The notes under the pieces are model-generated. The model was not told where the DNA came from and did no database searches. It saw nothing but the letters and a program-made list of their open reading frames with translations. This document shows positions 1 through 6,807 of a stretch of DNA of 20,433 bases, piece after piece. Both the position numbers and the translations under genes were made by a program. This DNA comes from SZUA-426 sp041666155 (GTDB lineage Bacteria > Spirochaetota > Spirochaetia > Treponematales > Breznakiellaceae): contig JBAYHM010000042.1 in NCBI GenBank assembly GCA_041666155.1, positions 1-20,433 of the forward strand, given 5' to 3'. The number at the start of each line of letters is the position of its first letter. Position 1 is the stretch's first letter.

Positions 1-1170
1 ATAGTCGGGTTTCGCCCCCACGGCCTTGCGGTATGCGGCCAGCGCCTCGTCGCGTTTGCCTAGCACACGCAAGGTACCGCCGAGGTTGTACCAAGCAGCT
101 TCAAAATCGCTTTTCATCGCAGCGGAAGCCTCAAATGCTTGACGCGCGTCGGCGAATTTCCGAGCGTTAAAATAAGCTCGCCCTAGCTCAAAGCTGTACA
201 GATAATTTTTCGGATCTAGCCGAGTCGATTCCTTAAATTCAGAGATAGCGTTGTCCCACTGTTTGAGGTCACCGTTTATCTTACCAAGTGTGAAATGAGG
301 AAGCGCTTGACCGGGATCGGCTTTGATCGCGTCACGCGCGTGCTTAATGGCGTTTTTGAGCGATTCCTGTCCTTCCTTACCGTTTGGGTCGCGCTTAAAG
401 CCGTCGTAATACGAGTCGGCAATCTCGGCGAGTTTTTGAGCCTGAAAGCGATTTTCACCATCGGGTACGCGGGAAATGGCTTCCGTAAAGGTTTTATCGG
501 CATCGCCGTACTTGCCTTCGTTGATGGCTTTCTTTCCCTGCGTTACCAAGTCATTGACGATCCGCATTCGATCCTGGACTTCCTTGGATTTGCGGGCAAG
601 TTCCTCGGCTTGGGCTTTTTTTCGCGCGGCTTCCGCCTCTAACGCGGCTTTTTGCGCCGCCAGCTCTTCGGCTTTCCGCGCGGCGGCAGCCTCAGCCTTT
701 GCCTTTTCTTCGTCCGCAGCCCGACGGCGCGCATCTTCGGCTTGCGCACGCCGATTCGCTTCTTCAGCGGCTTTCGCGGCTGCCTGCGGTGACTGGGAAG
801 CGACTTTGGAAGCGCTCTCTACGGCGCGGCCTATTTTATCCAGCGCCGTATTCATGCTCTTTTCACCGCCCTTACGCGCGGCCTCTTCAGCCGCGCTTCG
901 ATCACCCTCAGCTTTCCGCTTGGCTTCAATGGCCGAATCGCGCAAAGCGCGAGCTTCTTTGTCCGAAGCATCGGCAATGAGCAGCTTATCTAAAAGGTCC
1001 AGCGCGCGCTGATACTCTCCGCGGTCGACGTATTCTTTAGCCAGCGTTAACGTATTCGACCGCTGTTTCCCCGCACCGCCGCCGAAAGCGACGAAGGAAC
1101 CGATACCGACCGTGAGCAGCAGAGCGACACCGACCACAATGGCGATGATGATTTTCTTGTTATCCTTCAT
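1..1170 (-). CDS. Membrane-anchored coiled-coil/TPR protein (partial, C-terminus off the window)
   Basis: The frame is open from ATG at 1168-1170 to the left edge, giving 390 residues with no stop. The N-terminus is a short KDNKK cytoplasmic stretch followed by one hydrophobic segment at about residues 7-29 without a lipobox, so it is probably an inner-membrane anchor. One TPR-like helix pair follows at about 38-66. A charged Ala/Glu/Arg/Lys-rich coiled coil spans about 135-205 (AEEANRRA, AEDARRR, AEELARK). TPR repeats run from about 210 to the edge (DLKQWDNAISEFKESTRLDP, ADARQAFEASAAMKSDFEAA). A strong AGGAGG (minus strand, 1179-1184) lies 8 bases before the ATG and overlaps the stop of the upstream TPR lipoprotein gene, so the two are co-transcribed and probably translationally coupled. 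The role is unknown; a scaffold in envelope biogenesis is a guess. The heptads resemble those of T. pallidum TP0470, from memory. Confidence 0.85.
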   Translation of the reverse strand, partial: MKDNKKIIIAIVVGVALLLTVGIGSFVAFGGGAGKQRSNTLTLAKEYVDRGEYQRALDLLDKLLIADASDKEARALRDSAIEAKRKAEGDRSAAEEAARKGGEKSMNTALDKIGRAVESASKVASQSPQAAAKAAEEANRRAQAEDARRRAADEEKAKAEAAAARKAEELAAQKAALEAEAARKKAQAEELARKSKEVQDRMRIVNDLVTQGKKAINEGKYGDADKTFTEAISRVPDGENRFQAQKLAEIADSYYDGFKRDPNGKEGQESLKNAIKHARDAIKADPGQALPHFTLGKINGDLKQWDNAISEFKESTRLDPKNYLYSFELGRAYFNARKFADARQAFEASAAMKSDFEAAWYNLGGTLRVLGKRDEALAAYRKAVGAKPDY

Positions 1171-1182
1171 TTAGTAATCCTC

Positions 1183-1938
1183 CTATTCGAGCACAAACTC
1201 ACCGTCGTATTGGATGACGTCTTCGGAACCGGAACTGAGTCCGCGTGTTTCTTCGGCGGCGGCCTGGAGAGAGGCGGCGACCTCTTCCAGCAACTTCCTA
1301 CGTCTTTCTTCGTCTGCTTTTACCGCTTCCGCGGCCAACGCCTTTGATTGCTCGGTCGCGGCGAATTCCTGACCAATCAGCGCTATGACTTTTTCAATCT
1401 CCGGTCTTTTCGGCGAAGCCGGCCGCAATACCAGATATTCCCCGTAATCGGATACCGCTTCCTTTAATGCGCCGGTTCTGATGCGCGCCTGGGCTCGGTT
1501 CAGATACGCCGATGCCATACCCGGATCACCTTCCAGCGCTTTGGTATAAAAAGGTTCAGCAAAGGAAGCGGCTCCTTTTGCGAAATATGAGTTGGCTATG
1601 TTATAAGCGACCAAAGCCGCCCTGTCGCCGGCGCGAGGGAGAACTTTGCGTAACGTTTCTATCGATTCGTCATACCGGCCCGTCTGCTGATACGCGAACC
1701 CCAAATACAAAGCGGCGGTAACGTTTGCCGGATCATCGCGCACGGCGACCTCAAGACGAACGACGGCTTCCGCGGGTTTGTTCTTCATGAATAAGGCTTC
1801 ACCCTCGGCAAACGCCGCCCCCGCGGCCCCGGAAGCTCCCGCCGCCTGACCAAACGTTTGCGGAGCGCAAGCCAATAAGGTAAAGAAGAGAAAAACGCGG
1901 ACGGTTTGACAGGTTCGATGAAAGTAATTACTCTTCAC
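1183..1938 (-). CDS. TPR-repeat lipoprotein
   Basis: The gene encodes about 251 residues from GTG at 1936-1938; an in-frame GTG at 1954-1956 would add six. The N-terminus has basic residues (K2, R8, R14), a hydrophobic core VFLFFTLLA and a lipobox LLAC at residue 24, so it is predicted to be a lipoprotein. The mature part contains three to four TPR motifs (AEGEALFMKNKPAEAVVRLE, AALYLGFAYQQTGRYDESIE, AYNIANSYFAKGAASFAEPF, AYLNRAQARIRTGALKEAVS). It ends in a charged helical tail (ALAAEAVKADEERRRKLLEEV). The stop TAG overlaps the ribosome binding site of the downstream coiled-coil/TPR gene, and the shared TPR architecture suggests the two act together at the cell envelope. No Shine-Dalgarno precedes either start; see the promoter entry for a possible leaderless start. 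The partner protein is not evident. Confidence 0.85.
   Translation of the reverse strand: MKSNYFHRTCQTVRVFLFFTLLACAPQTFGQAAGASGAAGAAFAEGEALFMKNKPAEAVVRLEVAVRDDPANVTAALYLGFAYQQTGRYDESIETLRKVLPRAGDRAALVAYNIANSYFAKGAASFAEPFYTKALEGDPGMASAYLNRAQARIRTGALKEAVSDYGEYLVLRPASPKRPEIEKVIALIGQEFAATEQSKALAAEAVKADEERRRKLLEEVAASLQAAAEETRGLSSGSEDVIQYDGEFVLE
1906..1934 (+). promoter_or_regulatory. Putative promoter of the TPR-Mrr operon
   Basis: A perfect TTGACA (1906-1911) is followed after 17 bases by TACTCT (1929-1934), a weak -10 that keeps the key A2 and T6. Transcription would start near 1941, upstream of the GAGAGGA Shine-Dalgarno (1957-1963) and ATG at 1975. It lies inside the 5' end of the divergent TPR lipoprotein gene. 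Confidence 0.45.
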
Positions 1939-1946
1939 GATGATAT

Positions 1947-1976
1947 AAGATACCACGAGAGGACGGGGTGCGTCAT
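1947..1976 (-). promoter_or_regulatory. Putative promoter of the TPR lipoprotein gene
   Basis: On the minus strand ATGACG (1971-1976) and TATCTT (1947-1952) are 18 bases apart. The GTG start at 1938 is 8 bases past the -10, which would make the mRNA leaderless. The match is moderate. The -35 overlaps the start codon of the divergent TPR-Mrr gene. Confidence 0.35.
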
Positions 1977-3360
1977 GACCGGTATGTTACTTGTGATCAT
2001 CATACTCGGATCCGGTATCGGGTTCCTACTATTTATTATCATACGTTCCCTCATCGCCCCTAAACGCGTAGAGATGTTGGCAAGCTTGCTCAAGCAGGGC
2101 AAAGCGCAGACAGCCATCAAAGCGGCAAAATCAATAATCTCCCGCGAACCCCGCAACGCGGAAGCACATTACATTCTCGGTCAAGCCTATTTTGCCGACA
2201 ACAAACCCGAACTTGCGCTCATGGAATATAAAAGCGTCAATCAGATCGGTGTGTTCGGACCCAATATTCCGGAAACGGAATTCCGAAAGAAAATGGCGCA
2301 GATATTCTTCCGCTTCAATCAGGCCGAAGAAGCGCTCAAAGAATACCTCCTCTTGGTTAAGATAGAACCGTACCAGGCCGACCACTACTATTGGGCCGGC
2401 AAACTGTTTTCGGAGCGCAGTCGGACGGACATGGCGCTCAATTACTTACGCAAAGCAGTCGAACTTGATCAGCGACACGGGAAAGCTCACTTTGAGCTTG
2501 GCATACTTCTGTATAAAGAAAAAAAACCCGTAGAATCAAAAGTGGAGCTTGAAGCGTCCCTTAAGTGCGATCAGGATAGTACGCAAGCCTATTACTACCT
2601 CGGGAAACTCCAAAAAGAGTCGCACGATTACGTTGCGGCACTCCTCTCTTTTGAAAAGGCTCAACGAGACCCTGATTATAAGGTTAAGGCGCTTGTGGAA
2701 CGCGGCGGCTGCTATATGAGCATGGGTAGCATGGAAAAAGCCATTCCTGAGCTCGAGCGAGCCGTAAAAGTAGCAAACGACGATGGAAGCACCGAATCGC
2801 TCTACGGCCGATATTTTTTGGCGATGTGCTACGAAAAAATGAGGGAACTCGATAAAGCGATTGAGCAATGGGAACTCATCTACGCGAAAAAAGCCAGTTT
2901 CCGTGACGTAGCCGAAAAGCTGTCCCACTATCAGGAATTCCGTGCCGACGACAAGATGAAGGATTACCTCACGTCCAGCCGTGAAGAGTTCACCGAAATA
3001 TGCAAGGCAATCGTCATCCAAGGGATGACTCTTCAGACCCGAGACGTCACGGACATCGGGAACGGGTGCGATATCATCGCGGTAGAAGGCGATGCGGCCA
3101 AGTGGCGGAACGTCAGGAAAATACCGCGAATCATTCGCTTTCTTCGTACACCGGACATGGTCGATGAGTCGGCGGTTCGCGCTTTGTTGGAAGAAATGAA
3201 AAAACTGGGCGTTACAAGAGCCGTACTCGCTACTAGTTCCGGATTTACCCGCTCGGCGATGGAATTCGCGGATTCAAGGCCTGTCGACCTCTTCAATAAA
3301 GATCAGTTGGCCGAAATGCTCCTTGGTGTGGACTTATACGGCAACGCAAACCGGTCATGA
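1975..3360 (+). CDS. TPR protein with N-terminal TM segment and degenerate Mrr-like domain
   Basis: The gene encodes 461 residues from ATG 1975, chosen because GAGAGGA lies 11 bases upstream and the protein then begins directly with a transmembrane helix (residues 3-27). Residues about 35-330 are TPR repeats (AHYILGQAYFADNKPELALMEY, DHYYWAGKLFSERSRTDMAL, AHFELGILLYKEKKPVESKV, AYYYLGKLQKESHDYVAALL). Residues about 336-450 resemble the Mrr_cat restriction-endonuclease fold: GCDIIAV (D366) and a well-preserved ATSSGFTRSAMEFA helix followed by a VDLFNKDQLAEML end. The catalytic Gln-x-Lys expected on the next strand reads RFLR (388-391), so nuclease activity is unlikely; it may bind nucleic acid or protein. 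The stop overlaps the next gene by ATGA, so it heads a coupled operon with a phosphoesterase and a ParB-like protein. The TPR call is firm; the Mrr call is motif-based. Confidence 0.85.
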   Translation: MTGMLLVIIILGSGIGFLLFIIIRSLIAPKRVEMLASLLKQGKAQTAIKAAKSIISREPRNAEAHYILGQAYFADNKPELALMEYKSVNQIGVFGPNIPETEFRKKMAQIFFRFNQAEEALKEYLLLVKIEPYQADHYYWAGKLFSERSRTDMALNYLRKAVELDQRHGKAHFELGILLYKEKKPVESKVELEASLKCDQDSTQAYYYLGKLQKESHDYVAALLSFEKAQRDPDYKVKALVERGGCYMSMGSMEKAIPELERAVKVANDDGSTESLYGRYFLAMCYEKMRELDKAIEQWELIYAKKASFRDVAEKLSHYQEFRADDKMKDYLTSSREEFTEICKAIVIQGMTLQTRDVTDIGNGCDIIAVEGDAAKWRNVRKIPRIIRFLRTPDMVDESAVRALLEEMKKLGVTRAVLATSSGFTRSAMEFADSRPVDLFNKDQLAEMLLGVDLYGNANRS

Positions 3361-4031
3361 GAATTCTGTGCGTCGCGGACCAGATCGATCCCCTCGTGTA
3401 TAGCGCTTCAATAAAAGACCGTTTCGGAGACGTGGATGTTGTTCTGAGCGCCGGGGACCTCCCGATGGATTATCTGGGCTTCATCGTTACGACGCTCAAC
3501 AAACCTGTCTTTTTCATCTTCGGCAATCATAACCTGAAAGAATTGTCTTACTTCCAACCCAGCTTTGATGATCGAATGACAAATCGCGGTTATGATTTTG
3601 AAAATCAAGCTACTTCTTCAGGCGCCGTCTACCTCGGTTCAAAAGTAAAAAAAGAAGGCAACTTGCTATTTGCCGGTCTCGGTGGAAGCCGACGCTACAA
3701 CAACGGGCGCAATCAGTTTACTGATTTCCAAATGCGATTGCAGATACTCGCCCTCGTTCCCCAACTTATAATAAACCGGCTATTGCACGGACGATTTCTG
3801 GACATACTACTGACGCATTCACCGCCCGCCGGAATACACGACAAAGAGGATCCATGCCACCGTGGTTTTTCCGCATTCCTCTGGTTTATGAAAATGTTTA
3901 AACCGCGCTACCTTATTCACGGCCACATTCATCTGTACGACCTGAACGACGTCCGCACAACCCAATACGACCAAACGCTCGTCATCAATGCGTACAGCCA
4001 CTACCTCATCAATACGGATGCGCCGGCATGA
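3357..4031 (+). CDS. Calcineurin-like metallophosphoesterase family protein
   Basis: The protein has 224 residues, a usual length for a single-domain phosphoesterase. Family metal and active-site motifs appear in order: D8 (strand ILCVAD), GD33-34, GNHN 56-59 (N57, H58), TH153-154 and GHIH 189-192. The first motif, normally DxH, reads D8-Q-I10, so one metal-1 ligand is missing. I recall related proteins with a DxV/I...LY first motif, so this may be a subfamily trait rather than decay. Its start codon overlaps the stop of the TPR-Mrr gene and its own stop overlaps the ParB-like gene's ATG, so all three should be made in matched amounts. The substrate is unknown; phosphodiesters such as cyclic nucleotides or nucleic-acid ends are typical for the fold. 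Cytosolic, with no signal peptide. Confidence 0.85.
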   Translation: MRILCVADQIDPLVYSASIKDRFGDVDVVLSAGDLPMDYLGFIVTTLNKPVFFIFGNHNLKELSYFQPSFDDRMTNRGYDFENQATSSGAVYLGSKVKKEGNLLFAGLGGSRRYNNGRNQFTDFQMRLQILALVPQLIINRLLHGRFLDILLTHSPPAGIHDKEDPCHRGFSAFLWFMKMFKPRYLIHGHIHLYDLNDVRTTQYDQTLVINAYSHYLINTDAPA

Positions 4032-4963
4032 GCGAGACTCCGACCCATTTTGCCGCGCAGGCCGCGGAGGATTTCTCAAAAGCCCGGGGAAAAGCGCTCC
4101 TTGCCCGGATGCAGCATTTCCTAAACGCGGACCGCGACAGGCTCCTTTCCTTCCACGACGTAAAAGAAATTCTACGTCCCAAAAATGAAACATACCGCGG
4201 TATGCAAACGGTTTCGATCGATCTCATCGTCGGCAGTGAGGGACGTTATCGAGATTTCAATAAATACTTCTTGCCGAAGGCAAACCATTTGCGTTCACGT
4301 TGGGAACGTGTCGACATCGCGCATCTGAAAGATATCATCCTACCGGCAATCCAACTTTACGAGATTGGCGGCGTCTATTTCGTTCGCGACGGGAACCACC
4401 GCGTTTCAGTAGCTCGAATGCAGGGAGTCAGCGCTATCGACGCGGAAGTCACGAGTCTTTCCAGTGAGATCCGCATTGATCCATCGATGACTGCCGACGA
4501 CTTGCGAAAAGCCGTCATAGCGTACGAAAAAGATATATTTTACGAAAAAACCGATTTTGGTTGGCTTACCGGATGTTCAACGCTCGATTTTTCCGCACCG
4601 GGACGCTACGATGTTGTCTATAATCACATCCTGGTGCATAAATTTTACCTAAATGAACATGATCAAACGGAAATTCTATTCGCTGACGCGATGGTGTCCT
4701 GGTATGTCAATGTCTATAAGCCCATCATCGATATAATCGAGGAAGAAAGTCTCTATTCACGCTTTCCTGGACGAACATCAAGCGATCTATACGTTTGGAT
4801 CGTAAAACATTGGGATTTTTTGAAAAAAAAGTATGGAATCCACTATTCCATCGCCGACGCGGCTCGCGATTTTACGAAAAAATACGGTAAGGACGACGCA
4901 TCGTCCCTTTTTGTGTCGTTTTTCAAATCACTTTGGGTGAAAATTCGCGGGAAAAAAAGATAA
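4028..4963 (+). CDS. ParB-like N-terminal (ParBc fold) domain protein
   Basis: The protein has 311 residues. Residues about 60-145 match the ParB/sulfiredoxin-like fold: SIDLIVGSEGRYRDF, an LPAIQLYEIGGVYFVRD strand, and the signature DGNHRVSVAR (121-130), followed by GVSAIDAEV. In ParB proteins this region binds and hydrolyses CTP. The rest (about 150-311) is alpha-helical with no helix-turn-helix I can recognise, so it is not a chromosome-partitioning ParB. DLYVWIVKHWDFLKKKYG (253-270) resembles the tail of DUF4032-type proteins that pair with this domain elsewhere, from memory. It overlaps the phosphoesterase gene by ATGA and its TAA directly abuts the ATG of pdxY. Function unknown; a nucleotide-binding regulatory role is inference. 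Confidence 0.75.
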   Translation: MSETPTHFAAQAAEDFSKARGKALLARMQHFLNADRDRLLSFHDVKEILRPKNETYRGMQTVSIDLIVGSEGRYRDFNKYFLPKANHLRSRWERVDIAHLKDIILPAIQLYEIGGVYFVRDGNHRVSVARMQGVSAIDAEVTSLSSEIRIDPSMTADDLRKAVIAYEKDIFYEKTDFGWLTGCSTLDFSAPGRYDVVYNHILVHKFYLNEHDQTEILFADAMVSWYVNVYKPIIDIIEEESLYSRFPGRTSSDLYVWIVKHWDFLKKKYGIHYSIADAARDFTKKYGKDDASSLFVSFFKSLWVKIRGKKR

Positions 4964-5818
4964 ATGGCAATACTCTCAATTCAATCCCATGTTTCATACG
5001 GGTACGTAGGCAATCGTTCCGCCGTTTTTCCTTTACAGCGCCTTGGGTTTGAGGTTTGGGACGTCAACACAGTGGATTTCTCAAACCATACCGGTTACGG
5101 TTCATGGCAAGGACTCGTTCTCGGGGCAGCGCATGTACGTGGAATCGTGCAGGGGATTGAAGAGAGGGGAGTCTTAGGGGAATGCGTCGCGGTTCTTTCG
5201 GGCTACCTTGGAGACGCGAAAATCGGAGAAGCGGTGATGGATGCGCTTACGCGAGTCCGTTCGCATAATCCGACAGCACTCTACTGCTGTGATCCGGTTA
5301 TGGGCGACGCGGGAAGAGGGTTTTTCGTTAGGCAAGGTATTCCCTTGATGATCAAAGAACAACTCTTGCCTCTTGCCGATATCGCAACGCCCAACCAGTT
5401 CGAACTTGAAGCTCTTACGGGAATTGCTATCGGCAATGTGGAAGACGTGCGGCGCGCGGTGGACGCCGTTCACAGGGCGGGACCGAAGGTTGTGCTGGTC
5501 ACCAGTTATCGTCCCGATCCTGTTTCGGACGGACATATCGAAATGCTCGTTTCCGACGCGAAAGGGCTCTACCGGGTACGCACGCCCAAACTCCCGCTTT
5601 CACCGGCACCCAATGGCGCGGGCGATTTGACCGCGGCTCTTTTTCTGGCGCGATATATCGAAACCGGCGATGCGGTAGCATCCCTGGAACTGACCACCGA
5701 TTCAGTCTTCTCAGTGCTTGAGCAAACATTACTTGAAGAGAGACGTGAACTAGACCTTATCGGGGCGCAGGAGGCAATTGTCCATCCGAAAAGGCGCTTT
5801 AACGCCATCAAGCTTTAG
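4964..5818 (+). CDS. pdxY: Pyridoxal kinase PdxY
   Basis: This 284-residue ribokinase-family enzyme phosphorylates pyridoxal to pyridoxal 5'-phosphate with ATP (EC 2.7.1.35), the B6 salvage step. Length and motifs fit PdxY: N-terminal ILSIQSHVSYGYVGNRSAVFPLQ, the substrate-binding VNTVDFSNHTGYG, DPVMGD (110-115), ATPNQFELEALTG (141-153) and the anion-hole/catalytic NGAGD with base D221. The ATG follows the upstream TAA with no spacer, so translation depends on coupling to the ParB-like gene. The 3' end overlaps convergent hslO by 11 bases. PLP is also the cofactor for many amino-acid enzymes, but nothing links it functionally to its three upstream neighbours. The distinction from PdxK is not certain from sequence alone. 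Confidence 0.93.
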   Translation: MAILSIQSHVSYGYVGNRSAVFPLQRLGFEVWDVNTVDFSNHTGYGSWQGLVLGAAHVRGIVQGIEERGVLGECVAVLSGYLGDAKIGEAVMDALTRVRSHNPTALYCCDPVMGDAGRGFFVRQGIPLMIKEQLLPLADIATPNQFELEALTGIAIGNVEDVRRAVDAVHRAGPKVVLVTSYRPDPVSDGHIEMLVSDAKGLYRVRTPKLPLSPAPNGAGDLTAALFLARYIETGDAVASLELTTDSVFSVLEQTLLEERRELDLIGAQEAIVHPKRRFNAIKL

Positions 5819-6746
5819 GCGGCCTTTTTCCAATAATGGTTTTCAAATCTTCCTTGGAAAAGTGGTACGTGCTTGAACAATAATGGCAGATGATCTCCGT
5901 CGGGTCCTCGCCGTCTTGAAGCATGCTCTCCAGCTCCGACGTAGGCAACGCGGCCAAGTACCCGGTAAAACGTTCTCTGTTGCAATCACACACAAAACCG
6001 ACAGGAAGCGAACCCATAACATTCGGTTCAAATGTGGAGAACCACTGCGACAGAAAGTCACTGCATTTGAAACCACGCGAGAAATAATCACCCAAGGACG
6101 GTAAGTCGGAAAGCCGCGCTTCCGCGTCCGACACGTCAAGGTCGGCAGCTCCCGGCAAAGCCTGCAAAAACATTCCTCCGGCGCCCGCGATCCGTCCGGA
6201 CGAATCAAATTTTACGGAAACTACCAGGGCGGTGCGGATCTGCTCGGATCGGAGAAAGTATTCCGTGATATCTTCGGCAATGCGGCCGTGAACAAGTTCA
6301 ATATGACCGGTGAAAGGGGAACCGCCGGGAGAAAGCCTGGAGACGCTCAAAGTCCCCTTTCCGATAAAAGGGGCAAGATCAAAACTTTCCAGGGGTTTGT
6401 CCAAAACGATGTTGTCGGCAAAAAGAAAACCGCGCAGACGACCGTCCCAATAAGCCTCCACCGAAAAACCTTTTAGAACGCCCGTACAATCGACTCTAAT
6501 AGTAAGCCGATCTCCGTCCTTGAGCGTCACCGACATCAGCGATGCGGCAAGGTACGCCTGACCGAGCGCCAGCGTCTCAAGGATACCCAATCGATGCTGA
6601 GCGCGCATTGACGCGACCAGGGAAGAACCTGAAACAAGAGCACCGCGAATAGTGCCGTTTAGGAGGGTAAATCGAAGTATGCTGTCGGGCGGCAATGCGG
6701 ACAAACGAGCGGAAAGCGCTTCATCGCCTAATTCTTGTCGTATCAT
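5808..6746 (-). CDS. hslO: Hsp33 redox-regulated holdase chaperone
   Basis: The protein has 312 residues, close to the roughly 290-300 of the family. The N-terminal substrate-binding domain shows the conserved ALVSGSSLVASMRAQHRLG and ALGQAYLAASLMS, and the C-terminal zinc switch has C253-x-C255 and C287-x-x-C290 (FVCDC, CHYC). Under oxidative stress these four cysteines release zinc and form disulfides, activating ATP-independent holding of unfolded proteins in the cytoplasm. The interdomain linker is present at about 220-250. It is monocistronic and divergent from the M28-like gene, and its stop lies inside convergent pdxY. The ATG at 6744-6746 lies 6 bases downstream of a good -10, so a leaderless mRNA is likely. 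An intact zinc switch suggests the organism meets oxidative or bleach-type stress. Confidence 0.95.
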   Translation of the reverse strand: MIRQELGDEALSARLSALPPDSILRFTLLNGTIRGALVSGSSLVASMRAQHRLGILETLALGQAYLAASLMSVTLKDGDRLTIRVDCTGVLKGFSVEAYWDGRLRGFLFADNIVLDKPLESFDLAPFIGKGTLSVSRLSPGGSPFTGHIELVHGRIAEDITEYFLRSEQIRTALVVSVKFDSSGRIAGAGGMFLQALPGAADLDVSDAEARLSDLPSLGDYFSRGFKCSDFLSQWFSTFEPNVMGSLPVGFVCDCNRERFTGYLAALPTSELESMLQDGEDPTEIICHYCSSTYHFSKEDLKTIIGKRPPKA

Positions 6747-6752
6747 GCGCTA

Positions 6753-6782
6753 TCAATACCCTCATCTCGGCTTCCCCGTCAA
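6753..6782 (-). promoter_or_regulatory. hslO promoter, probably leaderless
   Basis: On the minus strand TTGACG (6777-6782) and TATTGA (6753-6758) are 18 bases apart, and the -10 can be read as TATTGAT. Six bases separate the -10 from the hslO ATG, so transcription should begin at or next to the start codon. The only Shine-Dalgarno-like run (GAGG) lies upstream of the -10 and would not be in the mRNA. Confidence 0.5.
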
Positions 6783-6795
6783 TACGGAACTCGGC

Positions 6796-6801
6796 TATAC
6801 T
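6796..6801 (+). promoter_or_regulatory. -10 element of the M28-like gene, possibly leaderless
   Basis: TATACT lies six bases before the ATG at 6808, and no Shine-Dalgarno is present. The matching -35 is poor (TTCCCC at 6772-6777, 18-base spacer), so this is tentative. It is the basis for preferring ATG 6808 over the in-frame ATG at 6745. Confidence 0.3.
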
Positions 6802-6807
6802 TTATTG

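Noticed and set aside
476..1012. Ala/Ser-rich plus-strand open frame
   Set aside because: It is antisense to the coiled-coil/TPR gene; its Ala/Ser richness is the complement of the Ala/Glu/Arg codons in that gene, and no start signal is present.
1906..1974. Upstream extension of the TPR-Mrr gene (TTG at 1906)
   Set aside because: It starts inside the TTGACA promoter box, and ATG 1975 has a Shine-Dalgarno and begins directly at the transmembrane helix.
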